DNA from: Cupriavidus taiwanensis | GTDB taxonomy: Bacteria; Pseudomonadota; Gammaproteobacteria; Burkholderiales; Burkholderiaceae | Length of the DNA: 64,000 nucleotides | Direction: 5' to 3' | NCBI RefSeq assembly: GCF_900250075.1 | Contig: NZ_LT977070.1 | Span: forward strand, 2,426,734-2,490,733 | Shown: positions 53,926 to 61,017 of the stretch, piece after piece | Layout: each line of letters begins with the position of its first letter | How positions within the stretch are numbered: position 1 is the first letter of the stretch | The notes under the pieces: model-generated | Seen by the model: the letters and a program-made list of their open reading frames with translations, nothing else | Told to the model about the DNA's origin: nothing | Database searches by the model: none | Translations under genes and position numbers: made by a program

Positions 53926-54258
53926 ATGATGAGCACACTTTCCCTGCCGCTGTCGCAACCCCGTGAAGTCACCCGCCGCCGCCTGTCTTTGCGCCGCGTC
54001 GACGTGGCCGCGCAGCCGCGCCGGGACGCCAGCGCCAAGCCCACCCCGTCGGCGATCGCCTCGGTCAAGTCTGCCGTGGCCGCCCTGCCCGCGCGGCTGG
54101 AAGCGCTGGTGCGCGACAGCCTGAGTTCGGCGCCTGCCGGCGAGCCGGTAGCGCTGGAAGCTATCATGCGCGGGGCCAACACGCTGCCGATCCTGCACAA
54201 CGGCGAGGTCTACACGCTGCGCGTGACGCGCTACGGCAAGCTGATCCTGACGAAATGA
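53926..54258 (+). CDS. hemP: Hemin uptake protein HemP family
   Basis: A 110-residue protein whose C-terminus (GANTLPILHNGEVYTLRVTRYG followed by KLILTK) is the HemP domain. The N-terminal ~75 residues form an extended Arg/Ala/Pro-rich region, longer than the classic ~60-residue HemP. HemP proteins of Burkholderiales are needed for heme uptake and activate receptor transcription. Tandem ATG codons at 53926 and 53929; GGAG suits the second better. Under a Fur-box promoter. Confidence 0.88.
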   Translation: MMSTLSLPLSQPREVTRRRLSLRRVDVAAQPRRDASAKPTPSAIASVKSAVAALPARLEALVRDSLSSAPAGEPVALEAIMRGANTLPILHNGEVYTLRVTRYGKLILTK

Positions 54259-54311
54259 CGCGGCCCCGCGGCGATGCGGCAGGAACGCAGCCCGGAGGAA
54301 GCGATTCGAAA

Positions 54312-54381
54312 TCCGCGCCTGGCGCGGACGCCACGAACGTGGCAGCCAAGACTTTTGTGGGGACCACCTCGGAACGAGGTG
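54312..54381 (+). other. Run of three perfect hairpins downstream of hemP
   Basis: Three consecutive perfect stem-loops: TCCGCGC-CTG-GCGCGGA (54312-54328), GCCAC-GAAC-GTGGC (54330-54343) and CACCTCG-GAA-CGAGGTG (54365-54381). The next structure is the terminator at 54469-54498. The spacing suggests a structured 3' untranslated region or an sRNA of roughly 150-200 nt under the Fur promoter. No Rfam family was recognised. Confidence 0.5.
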
Positions 54382-54468
54382 TTGGGCAGTAGCCAGATAT
54401 GCGTGCCGCGGGCGGGAGTCAGACCCCACGCCAGGCCGGCCGTACCCAGCCATGCCCTCTTTTATGCC

Positions 54469-54498
54469 GCCCCGCAGGCCGTGCCTGCGGGGCTTTTT
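54469..54498 (+). terminator. Terminator of the hemP transcript
   Basis: Stem GCCCCGCAGGC/GCCTGCGGGGC with a three-base loop and five T residues. It also faces the 3' end of the convergent HbpS-like gene. Confidence 0.9.
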
Positions 54499-54530
54499 CA
54501 TGCACCGGCGCCGGCGCCGGCGCAATTGCC

Positions 54531-54938
54531 TTACAGGCCCAGCGCGGCGATGCCGGCACGCGCGACTTGCGCGTCCTCGGTCGACTTCACGCCCGACACG
54601 CCGACGGCACCCACCACCTGCTCGTTGCAGACGATGGGCACGCCGCCCTCCAGCATGCCCTGCAGCACCGGCGCCGTCATGAACGAGTAGCGGCCGTTGT
54701 TGATCATGTCTTCGTAGACCTTCGACTCACGGCGGCCCAGCGCCGAGGTACGGGCCTTCTCGCCGGCGATATAGGCCGAGATCGGCGCGGCGCCGTCCAG
54801 GCGCTGCATGCCCAGCATATGGCCGCCATCGTCGACCACGACGATCGACACGGCCCAGTGATGGTTCTTTGCCTCGGTTTCCGCTGCGGCCATGATCTTC
54901 TTCACATCGTCTGCCGTCAGAACCGTCTTTTGCTGCAT
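54531..54938 (-). CDS. HbpS/GlcG-family (DUF336) protein
   Basis: A 135-residue protein of the GlcG/HbpS family. Conserved features are MAAAETEAKNHHWAVSIVVVDDGGHMLGMQRLDGA and NEQVVGAVGVSGVKSTEDAQVARAGI. The family includes Streptomyces HbpS, a heme-binding sensor, and GlcG of glycolate loci. It is convergent with hemP, so a heme-related role is possible. ATG 54938 has AGGAGA upstream. Confidence 0.85.
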   Translation of the reverse strand: MQQKTVLTADDVKKIMAAAETEAKNHHWAVSIVVVDDGGHMLGMQRLDGAAPISAYIAGEKARTSALGRRESKVYEDMINNGRYSFMTAPVLQGMLEGGVPIVCNEQVVGAVGVSGVKSTEDAQVARAGIAALGL

Positions 54939-55100
54939 GCCACTCTCCTGGTCATAGATTTGGATTGAGGCCGAAGTATAGCGCCGCACCTGCGCCACCG
55001 TCATGGCAAGCGGCTGCCCCGTGCCGCGCCCCGCCGTGCTCGCCACGGCAAAATGGCCCGCGAGCGGGCCATTGGTGATGCGACGACTGCAGCGGTGCGA

Positions 55101-55358
55101 TCAGGCGCCGTCGGTGAACGAATCGGGCTTGCCCACGCGGGCACCGTCGGTGAACGGGTCAGTCTTGCCGACGCGCGCGCCATCCGTGAACGGATCCGGC
55201 TTGCCGACCTTGGCGCCATCGGTGTACGGATCCACGGCGCCGATCTTGGCACCATCGAGATACGGGTCGACCTTGCCGACCGCGGCGAACGAGGCGGTGG
55301 ACGCAGTGCCCAGGAACGCCAGTGCGGCGGCGGCAATCACGGCTTGTTTGATCTTCAT
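55101..55358 (-). CDS. Small secreted protein with five 12-residue repeats
   Basis: An 85-residue protein: a signal peptide (to about ASTASFA-AVGKV) followed by five tandem 12-residue units of the form VGKxDPFTDGAR (residues 27-85); the unit DNA is 36 bp. The acidic DPYTDG core could bind cations, but no known motif is met exactly. It is probably periplasmic or extracellular. Not recognised as a named family; the repeat could be a recent expansion. Confidence 0.75.
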   Translation of the reverse strand: MKIKQAVIAAAALAFLGTASTASFAAVGKVDPYLDGAKIGAVDPYTDGAKVGKPDPFTDGARVGKTDPFTDGARVGKPDSFTDGA

Positions 55359-55563
55359 GAGATTCCCCTTGCTTCTTGGTTGGTCACGGCATCGCTGGCC
55401 AGGTGTCTCGGCGTCATCGCGATGTCACACAAGTAGTTTAGGGAAAACCCTTATCTCGATGCAGGTGATGCTTTGAGCAGTCTGTTCAAATATTTTGACC
55501 TCGATCAAATTGCGTCACGCCTTCCGGAACCAGCCCGGCATCGTTATGTCGCAATGCAGCGCC

Positions 55564-55593
55564 AAAAGGAAAGGGCCCGCGGTTGGGGCCCTT
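55564..55593 (-). terminator. Terminator of the Tyr/Pro/His-rich protein gene
   Basis: On the minus strand AAGGGCCC/GGGCCCTT stem with a seven-base loop followed by TTCCTTTT. Confidence 0.8.
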
Positions 55594-55624
55594 CCTTTCG
55601 GACAAGCTGGATCGAAGACACCGA

Positions 55625-55981
55625 TTAATCGCGCCACCTGCCGTGGCCGTGACCATGCCCGTGGCCATGGCCGCGGTGATAGCCCGGCGGGCCATAGTAG
55701 CCGCGGTGACCGCCGTAATAGCGCGGCGGACCATAATAGCCAGGACCGTAGTAGACCGGACGCGGTCGAACCACCACGGCCGGCGGACCATAATAGACTG
55801 GAGCCGGCGCCACCACGACAGGCGGCGGGCCATAATAGGCCGGAGCGGGCGGATAATACGCCGGCGCACCGATCACCACGCCCGGAACGCCGACGGACAC
55901 GCCAACGCTGACATGGGCCATGGCTGCGCCAGACGCCAACCCGGCGGCAATACCGAATGCTGCAAGCCACCAACGTTTCAT
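55625..55981 (-). CDS. Secreted Tyr/Gly/Pro-rich protein with His-Gly tail
   Basis: A 118-residue exported protein: signal peptide MKRWWLAAFGIAAGLASGAAMA, then AYYGPPPVVVAPAP-type repeats rich in PxYYGPP, and a C-terminal HRGHGHGHGHGHG stretch likely to bind Ni, Zn or Cu ions. Low complexity limits family assignment; similar proteins are annotated as hypothetical or glycine-rich in Burkholderiales. Confidence 0.75.
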   Translation of the reverse strand: MKRWWLAAFGIAAGLASGAAMAHVSVGVSVGVPGVVIGAPAYYPPAPAYYGPPPVVVAPAPVYYGPPAVVVRPRPVYYGPGYYGPPRYYGGHRGYYGPPGYHRGHGHGHGHGHGRWRD

Positions 55982-56062
55982 ATCCGCCTCTCAAAGTGGG
56001 ATGTCTCGTAACTGGTATTGTAGGGGTTCGGAAATTTCCAGGTGCAACGGCGCGCACGACAT

Positions 56063-56079
56063 TGTTACCAGCCGTAACA
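56063..56079. promoter_or_regulatory. Inverted repeat TGTTAC-N5-GTAACA
   Basis: A perfect six-base dyad with a five-base spacer, about 85 bases upstream of the Tyr/Pro/His-rich protein gene and roughly 80 bases before the tRNA-Leu promoter. It is a candidate operator for an unidentified regulator. Confidence 0.4.
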
Positions 56080-56155
56080 GTGTCGTCACTTTTCGCTCGA
56101 GGCTGGCCTGAGGCGTCGGCGCGCTAGCGTCCCGCCCTTTCGTCTTAGCCGCGGC

Positions 56156-56184
56156 TTGCATCCGGGATGCGGAGCCACCACAAT
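56156..56184 (+). promoter_or_regulatory. Promoter candidate of tRNA-Leu
   Basis: TTGCAT (56156-56161), 17 bases, CACAAT (56179-56184), about 70 bases before the tRNA. Confidence 0.45.
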
Positions 56185-56254
56185 ATCGGGCTTGCCGCGC
56201 GCTGCAGCAACCGGAGCCGGTCTGGCGCAAACCGGAAACAGACGCAGCGCTCGC

Positions 56255-56562
56255 GCCCGAGTGGTGAAATCGGTAGACACAAGGGACTTGAAAATTTGAG
56301 CCTTCGGGGGGAAACGCCCGAAGTGACGCCCGTCAAAGTCGGCGAACGCCCTGGATGCATGGCATCCGAGCCAACGCCGAGCCAAGCCCATCCGCATGGT
56401 TGGGAAGGTGTAGAGAGCAGACGGCGGGCACCTACGGCCGCAAGGCTATGGTGAAGGCGTGCTCCAGCCCACGAACAGCGCCCGCGCTGGCGGCGAAAGC
56501 CGAAGTGGGAAGAAAATCCCTCGCCGCAAGGCGTGCCGGTTCGATTCCGGCCTCGGGCACCA
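56255..56562 (+). tRNA. tRNA-Leu (UAA) interrupted by a group I intron
   Basis: Exons 56255-56289 and 56513-56562 join into an 85-nt leucine tRNA with CCA: acceptor GCCCGAG/CTCGGGC, anticodon stem AGGGA/TCCCT with loop CTTAAAA, and T arm GCCGGTTCGATTCCGGC. The anticodon is UAA, split between U34 and A35 by a 223-nt intron. This is exactly the insertion point used by cyanobacterial tRNA-Leu introns. The exon ends in U and the intron ends in G, as required for group I splicing. Confidence 0.95.
56290..56512 (+). other. Group I intron, IC3-like, in the tRNA-Leu anticodon loop
   Basis: A 223-nt self-splicing intron candidate without an ORF. P1 pairs exon CUU with GAG (56298-56300) through a U-G wobble. 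P2 is CTTCGGG...CCCGAAG capped by GAAA. The core shows AACGCCGAGCCAAGC, then GGAAGGTGTAGAGA with P7 GAGCA (56415-56419) pairing TGCTC (56460-56464). P8 ends in a GCAA loop, and P9 CCCAC/GTGGG contains a GAAA-capped branch. The core sequence resembles the Azoarcus tRNA-Ile intron; there P7 is, from memory, GACUA/UAGUC, so the base pairs have co-varied. Confidence 0.93.
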
Positions 56563-56650
56563 AATCCACAGTTGCCATCCTTTGCTTTGGCGGCGACATC
56601 CTGCGGGCCGCTGCTTACTGCTGGCGGCCGCCAAAACTTGCAGCGAAACA

Positions 56651-56675
56651 AAAAGGGGGCAATCGCCCCCTTTTT
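56651..56675. terminator. Bidirectional terminator between tRNA-Leu and the YeiH gene
   Basis: AAAAGGGGGC-AATC-GCCCCCTTTTT, with A and T runs on both sides, so it can end both convergent transcripts. Confidence 0.92.
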
Positions 56676-56696
56676 GCCTGACTCCGGATTGCGCCG

Positions 56697-57815
56697 TCAC
56701 GCCATCGCGTAGCACATCAGCGCCCCCGCGCCCATCAGGAACACGAACAGCACACCGGCCAGCGCCAGCGGCTTGCGGCCTGCGCGCACCAGGTCGCCGA
56801 TGCGGGTGTGCAGGCCGATCGCGAGCATCGCGCAAGCCAGCAGCCAGTTGTCCAGCGCGATCAGCGGCGCCTTCCAGGCAGCGGGCACGGCACCGGCCGA
56901 GTTCACCGCCATCACCGCGACAAAGCCCACCGCGAACCACGGCACCGACTTCATGATGCCGCGCAGGCGGCCGGCGCCGGCGCCGGACTTGGCCGGTTGG
57001 GAGCCTCCCTGCGGCCACAGCGCCATCACCAGCAGCAGCGGGCCCAGGGCCAGCACGCGCACCATCTTGGCCACCACGGCGGCGTCGGCGGTCGGCTCGC
57101 TGATCATCTTGCCGGCGGCGATTACCTGCGCCACCTCGTGCAGCGTCGCGCCGGTGAAGATGCCGAACATGCGCTCGGTCACGGCCCAATGCCAGTGGCC
57201 GGTGGCCAGTTCGTACAGGTAGGGATAGAGCAGCATGCCGACGGTACCGAACAGCACCACCGTCGCCACCGCCACGGCAGTCTGCTTGTCATCGGTGCGC
57301 ACCACCGACGACACCGCGATGGCCGCGGCCGCGCCGCAGATGGCGCTGCCGGAACTGACCAGGATCGCCTCGCGACGGCTCAGGCCGAAGAAACTTGTGC
57401 CGACCCAGGTGCCGAACAGCAGCGTGGCGACCAGCATGGTCAACGGCACGGCGATGCCCGGCAAGCCGAGCGCGACGATCGAGGCGAAGGTCAGGCGCAG
57501 CCCGTACAACGCCACGCCCAGCCGCAGCAGGTAGTGCCGCGCCACCTGCATGCCGGGAGCCAGCGGCGCCAGCCAATGGCGCGGCAGCGTATTGGCCGCG
57601 ACCATGCCGGCGCACATGGCCAGCGTCAGCGCGCTGAGCCCGTAGCGCGATACCGCCGGATGCTCGGCCAGCGCGATCGCCAGCCAGGCGATGCCGCCCA
57701 GCGGGAGCAGCGTCAGCAAGCGCTGCGACCAGGGCGGCGGCAAGGCCGGCGCGGAGGCTGGCGCGGTAGCCGGCGCGGTGGCTGGAGTAGTGCGGGGGCT
57801 GGAGACGGAAGACAT
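56697..57815 (-). CDS. YeiH/UPF0324-family exporter
   Basis: A 372-residue inner-membrane protein with about ten helices. The family motif FGLSRREAILVSSGSAICGAAAAIA and GTLHEVAQVIAAG-type segment (TGATLHEVAQVIAAG) mark YeiH/UPF0324, annotated as a putative sulfate exporter. The N-terminal ~35 residues are Pro/Ala/Thr-rich. It is divergent from a LysR regulator of the type that controls yeiH in other bacteria. Sulfate as substrate is a family annotation, not proven here. Confidence 0.88.
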   Translation of the reverse strand: MSSVSSPRTTPATAPATAPASAPALPPPWSQRLLTLLPLGGIAWLAIALAEHPAVSRYGLSALTLAMCAGMVAANTLPRHWLAPLAPGMQVARHYLLRLGVALYGLRLTFASIVALGLPGIAVPLTMLVATLLFGTWVGTSFFGLSRREAILVSSGSAICGAAAAIAVSSVVRTDDKQTAVAVATVVLFGTVGMLLYPYLYELATGHWHWAVTERMFGIFTGATLHEVAQVIAAGKMISEPTADAAVVAKMVRVLALGPLLLVMALWPQGGSQPAKSGAGAGRLRGIMKSVPWFAVGFVAVMAVNSAGAVPAAWKAPLIALDNWLLACAMLAIGLHTRIGDLVRAGRKPLALAGVLFVFLMGAGALMCYAMA

Positions 57816-57868
57816 GGCAGGCTCGGGTTGCTGTGCTTTAGTGACTCCAGCGTAATGGCGCCCAACTA

Positions 57869-57908
57869 ACCCGTAAAACGGGTAATATCGTTATGCATTA
57901 TTGATATT
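57869..57908. promoter_or_regulatory. Divergent operator region between the YeiH and LysR genes
   Basis: Two dyads: ACCCGT-AAA-ACGGGT (57869-57883) and AATATC-N13-GATATT (57884-57908). The second has the T-N11-A style of LysR recognition sites and lies directly before the regulator ATG, consistent with autoregulation. Confidence 0.6.
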
Positions 57909-57914
57909 TTCGAT

Positions 57915-58856
57915 ATGGACCTTCACCCCACCCCGCCGGCCGCGCCGCGGCCGGAGCAGCGCCCGCTGCGCCTGACCCTGCGCCAGTTGTCCGTCTTCGT
58001 GGCGGTGGCCCAGCATGGCAGCACCATGGCCGCGGCCCACGCGCTGGCGATGTCGCAGTCGGCGGTCAGCGCCTCCCTGGCCGAACTGGAGCGCGCGCTG
58101 GACAGCCCGCTGTTCGATCGCATCGCGCGCCGCCTCAGCATCAATGAAACCGGCCGGCAGTTCTTTCCGCGCGCGCTGTCGCTGCTGGACCAGGCCCAGG
58201 AACTGGAGCGCTTTGCCGGCCAGACCGGGGTCCAGCTGCGCATCGCCGCCAGCAACACCATCGGCAGCTATATGCTGCCGCCCCTGCTGGCGGGTTTCCG
58301 CCACTCGCGCAGCGGCCCGTGCACGCTCGACCTGCGCATCGGCAATACCCGCGAGGTGCTGCAGTCGCTGCTGCAGTTCGAAGCCGATATCGGCCTGGTC
58401 GAGGGCGCCAGCCATGAACGCGACCTGCGCAGCGTGCGCTGGTGCGACGACGAGATGGTGGTGATCGTCGGCCCCTCCCACCCGCTGGCCGCGGCGCCCC
58501 ATGACCTGGTGGCACTGCGCGATGCCGAATGGATCGTGCGCGAGCCCGGCTCGGGCACGCGCGAGGTGATCGAGGAGCGGCTGGTGCCGCTGCTGGGCGA
58601 ACTGCGCTTCGCGCTGGAACTGGGCAATGCCGAGGCCATCAAGCGCGCGGTGATGAGTGGCTTCGGCGTCAGCTGCCTGTCGCTGCACGTGGTGCGCGAC
58701 GAACTCGAGCGCGGCACGCTGGTGGCGATCCGCGAGGGCCTGCCGCGCATCGTGCGCCCCCTGCAACTGGTGGTGCACCAGGACAAGTTCCCGACCCAGG
58801 GTCTGCTGGCGTTCACCGAATACCTGCGCACCATGGCGCCGCGCATCGGCGCCTGA
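57915..58856 (+). CDS. LysR-family regulator, YeiE/CysB-like
   Basis: A 313-residue LysR protein. The N-terminal helix-turn-helix is in LTLRQLSVFVAVAQHGSTMAAAHALAMSQSAVSASLAELER, followed by the effector domain with LRIAASNTIGSYMLPPLLAGF. An 18-residue Pro-rich stretch precedes the HTH. The neighbouring yeiH-type gene supports a YeiE-like assignment. The effector is unknown, possibly sulfite or another sulfur species by analogy with YeiE. Confidence 0.9.
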   Translation: MDLHPTPPAAPRPEQRPLRLTLRQLSVFVAVAQHGSTMAAAHALAMSQSAVSASLAELERALDSPLFDRIARRLSINETGRQFFPRALSLLDQAQELERFAGQTGVQLRIAASNTIGSYMLPPLLAGFRHSRSGPCTLDLRIGNTREVLQSLLQFEADIGLVEGASHERDLRSVRWCDDEMVVIVGPSHPLAAAPHDLVALRDAEWIVREPGSGTREVIEERLVPLLGELRFALELGNAEAIKRAVMSGFGVSCLSLHVVRDELERGTLVAIREGLPRIVRPLQLVVHQDKFPTQGLLAFTEYLRTMAPRIGA

Positions 58857-58878
58857 AGGAAGCCGCCCAGGAAACCCC

Positions 58879-60111
58879 TCAGGCCGGCTGGGGATCCGCG
58901 CCGCGGCTGCGCCGCGCGGTGTACAGGTCGAGCATGTGGAACAGCACGGGATTGAGCATGATCGACAGCAGCGCGCCGGCCAGGATCAGGGCCTGGCCAC
59001 GTTCGGGCAGGATGTTCAGATAGACGCCCAGGCTGGCGAGGATGAACGAGAACTCGCCGATCTGCGCCAGGCTGACGGCAATGGTCATGCCGGTCTGCCC
59101 CGAATGCCCGAAGGCACGCACGATCCCCAGCGCCGCCAGCGACTTGCCGACCACGATGATAAACACCGTCGCCAGCACGCCCCAGGGGTCGTTCACCAGC
59201 ACCATCGGGTCGAACAGCATGCCCACCGAAACGAAGAACAGCACGGCGAAGGCGTCGCGCAGCGGCAGCGATTCCTCGGCCGCGCGGTGGCTGAACTCGG
59301 ATTCCGCCAGCACCATGCCCGCAAAGAACGCGCCCAGCGCGAACGACACGCCGAACAGCGCATAAGCGCCATAGGCCACGCCCAGCGCCGTCGCCAGCAC
59401 GCCCAGGCGGAACATCTCGCGGTTGCCGGTCCAGACGATGCGCTCGAGCATCCACGGGATAAAGCGGCGGCCGATCACCAGCATCATCGCGACGAACGCC
59501 GCCACCTTGCCCAGCGTGGCGAAGATCGCCAGCACCACCTCGCCCGTGCCAGGGGCGGCATCGCCGGAAGCCGCGCCCGCGCCCGCCAGCAGGCCCGCCA
59601 TCGCCGGCAGCAGCACCAGCGCCAGCACCATCGCCAGGTCTTCCACGATCAGCCAGCCGACGGCGATGCGTCCCTGCGGCGATTCCACCAGGTCACGCTC
59701 CTGCAACGCCTTGAGCAGCACCACGGTGCTGGCCACCGACAAGGCCAGCCCGTACACCAGCCCCTGCCCCCACGACCAGCCGAAGCCCCAGGACACCAGC
59801 ATGCCCATCAGCGTGGCGATGCCGATCTGCACCACCGCACCCGGAATGGCGATGCGCTTGACCGCCATCAGGTCCTTGACCGAAAAATGCAGGCCCACGC
59901 CGAACATCAGCAGGATCACGCCCAGCTCGGCCAGTTCCGGCGCCAGCGCCTGGTCGGCGGTGTAGCCGGGGGTATGCGGCCCCACCACGATGCCCGCGCA
60001 CAGGTAGCCGATCAAAGGCGGCAGCCGCAGCCGGCTGGCGACCGCGCCAAGGATAAAGGCCAGGACGATACCGCCGACGATGGTACTGATAAGCGGGGTG
60101 GCGTGATGCAT
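58879..60111 (-). CDS. CPA2-family cation:proton antiporter
   Basis: A 410-residue membrane protein with about twelve helices of the KefB/YbaL type. PPLIGYLCAGIVVGPHTPG at the N-terminus, GWLIVEDLAMVLALVLLP with the conserved ED pair, and FGVSFALGAFFAGMVLAESE are typical. There is no C-terminal TrkA-N (RCK) domain, so it is a short form lacking nucleotide gating. ATG 60111 is used, giving MHHATPLISTIVGG. Ion preference (K or Na) is unknown. Confidence 0.9.
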   Translation of the reverse strand: MHHATPLISTIVGGIVLAFILGAVASRLRLPPLIGYLCAGIVVGPHTPGYTADQALAPELAELGVILLMFGVGLHFSVKDLMAVKRIAIPGAVVQIGIATLMGMLVSWGFGWSWGQGLVYGLALSVASTVVLLKALQERDLVESPQGRIAVGWLIVEDLAMVLALVLLPAMAGLLAGAGAASGDAAPGTGEVVLAIFATLGKVAAFVAMMLVIGRRFIPWMLERIVWTGNREMFRLGVLATALGVAYGAYALFGVSFALGAFFAGMVLAESEFSHRAAEESLPLRDAFAVLFFVSVGMLFDPMVLVNDPWGVLATVFIIVVGKSLAALGIVRAFGHSGQTGMTIAVSLAQIGEFSFILASLGVYLNILPERGQALILAGALLSIMLNPVLFHMLDLYTARRSRGADPQPA

Positions 60112-60459
60112 GCGCGCGGGATTCCTCGTGTCAGGGGCTGAACGGCTAACCCGCTCCCTTGCCCTGGCGAGTGGCACAGCGCATCCGGCGCGCACCAGCG
60201 GTCAGCGCGGGACAATCGCCGCAGCCCTCGGCAGCAGCATCGGAACGGGGAAGAACGGGAAATGCCGCAGCGGCCCCGGACACGCCGGCGGCGTGTCACG
60301 GATCGGGGATGGCGATTGACTTGCTGCCCCGCGAACCAGGCCGCGGAGCCCCCCGAAAAGCGTACGACAGGAGTAATGTAACATGCCCGCCACGTCCGGG
60401 CGGCGCAGCCGGCCCGGGAAAACAAAAACGGCGCCAAAAGGCGCCGTTCTGCTTGCAAC
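60112..60459. other. Gap between the antiporter gene and tRNA-Cys
   Basis: About 350 bases with no convincing gene. The right end contains the tRNA-Cys terminator at 60423-60448; the rest is GC-rich spacer and presumed antiporter promoter. Confidence 0.4.
60423..60448 (-). terminator. Terminator of tRNA-Cys
   Basis: On the minus strand AACGGCGCC/GGCGCCGTT stem with an AAAA (UUUU) loop followed by TTTG. Confidence 0.85.
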
Positions 60460-60533
60460 TGGAGGCGGAGGTCGGAATCGAACCGGCGTACACGGCTTTG
60501 CAGGCCGCTGCATAACCACTCTGCCACCCCGCC
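60460..60533 (-). tRNA. tRNA-Cys (GCA)
   Basis: A 74-nt cloverleaf with CCA; anticodon loop CTGCAAA, anticodon GCA. Acceptor GGCGGGG/CTCCGCC contains one G-U pair. It is the last member of the Gly-Gly-Cys cluster. Confidence 0.96.
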
Positions 60534-60604
60534 AGGTGACGTGCTGCTGGATTGTATCCGCATTCAGCCGCGGCCGCCGCGGCGCGGCGATTCAACCCAA
60601 ACAA

Positions 60605-60627
60605 AAAGGGAAGCGTGGCTTCCCTTT
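60605..60627 (-). terminator. Internal terminator between tRNA-Gly and tRNA-Cys
   Basis: AAAGGGAAGC-GTG-GCTTCCCTTT with extra T residues on the minus strand. It lies just after the first tRNA-Gly, so tRNA-Cys would depend on read-through or its own promoter. Confidence 0.75.
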
Positions 60628-60633
60628 GGGGAT

Positions 60634-60709
60634 TGGAGCGGGAGACGAGTCTCGAACTCGCGACCTCAACCTTGGCAAGGTTGCGCTCTACCAACTGAGC
60701 TACTCCCGC
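60634..60709 (-). tRNA. tRNA-Gly (GCC), copy 1
   Basis: A 76-nt tRNA with CCA; anticodon stem AACCT/AGGTT and loop TGCCA, reading GGC/GGU. Acceptor GCGGGAG/CTCCCGC. Identical to the copy at 60771-60846. Confidence 0.97.
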
Positions 60710-60770
60710 ATACAACTTTGACTGCCAGCCCCGCACCGCGATGACCGCGCTGCCGGACCTTGCTTTGACC

Positions 60771-60846
60771 TGGAGCGGGAGACGAGTCTCGAACTCGCGA
60801 CCTCAACCTTGGCAAGGTTGCGCTCTACCAACTGAGCTACTCCCGC
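60771..60846 (-). tRNA. tRNA-Gly (GCC), copy 2
   Basis: Identical in sequence to the copy at 60634-60709, including CCA. The two copies are 61 bases apart and derive from a tandem duplication. It is the first gene of the tRNA operon. Confidence 0.97.
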
Positions 60847-60968
60847 AGGGTACTACTGAAATCGAATCAAGGTGTTTTATGCTGCAACACGCCGATATCT
60901 CACAACATCTTGCGTTAAACCCACCTTATCTCGCTGCTTTCGCTTGCGTCGTCAGCAACGAGAATGAG

Positions 60969-60997
60969 ATTATGCAAAGAACAGCCCTCTGCGTCAA
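60969..60997 (-). promoter_or_regulatory. Promoter of the tRNA-Gly operon
   Basis: On the minus strand TTGACG (60992-60997), 17 bases, CATAAT (60969-60974), then CTCATTCTC and an ACGACG-containing leader. The -10 and leader match the tRNA-Val promoter at 17145-17173 closely, marking a shared stable-RNA class. Confidence 0.85.
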
Positions 60998-61017
60998 CCA
61001 CTTTTTCGAATTTCTTT

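Noticed and set aside
55101..55270. Evenly spaced 36-bp repeats that might be a CRISPR array
   Set aside because: The repeats are contiguous without spacers and are in frame with a signal-peptide protein, encoding 12-residue units.
56290..56512. Homing endonuclease gene within the tRNA-Leu intron
   Set aside because: The intron is only 223 nt and its reading frames are short; all of it is needed for P1-P9 of the ribozyme.
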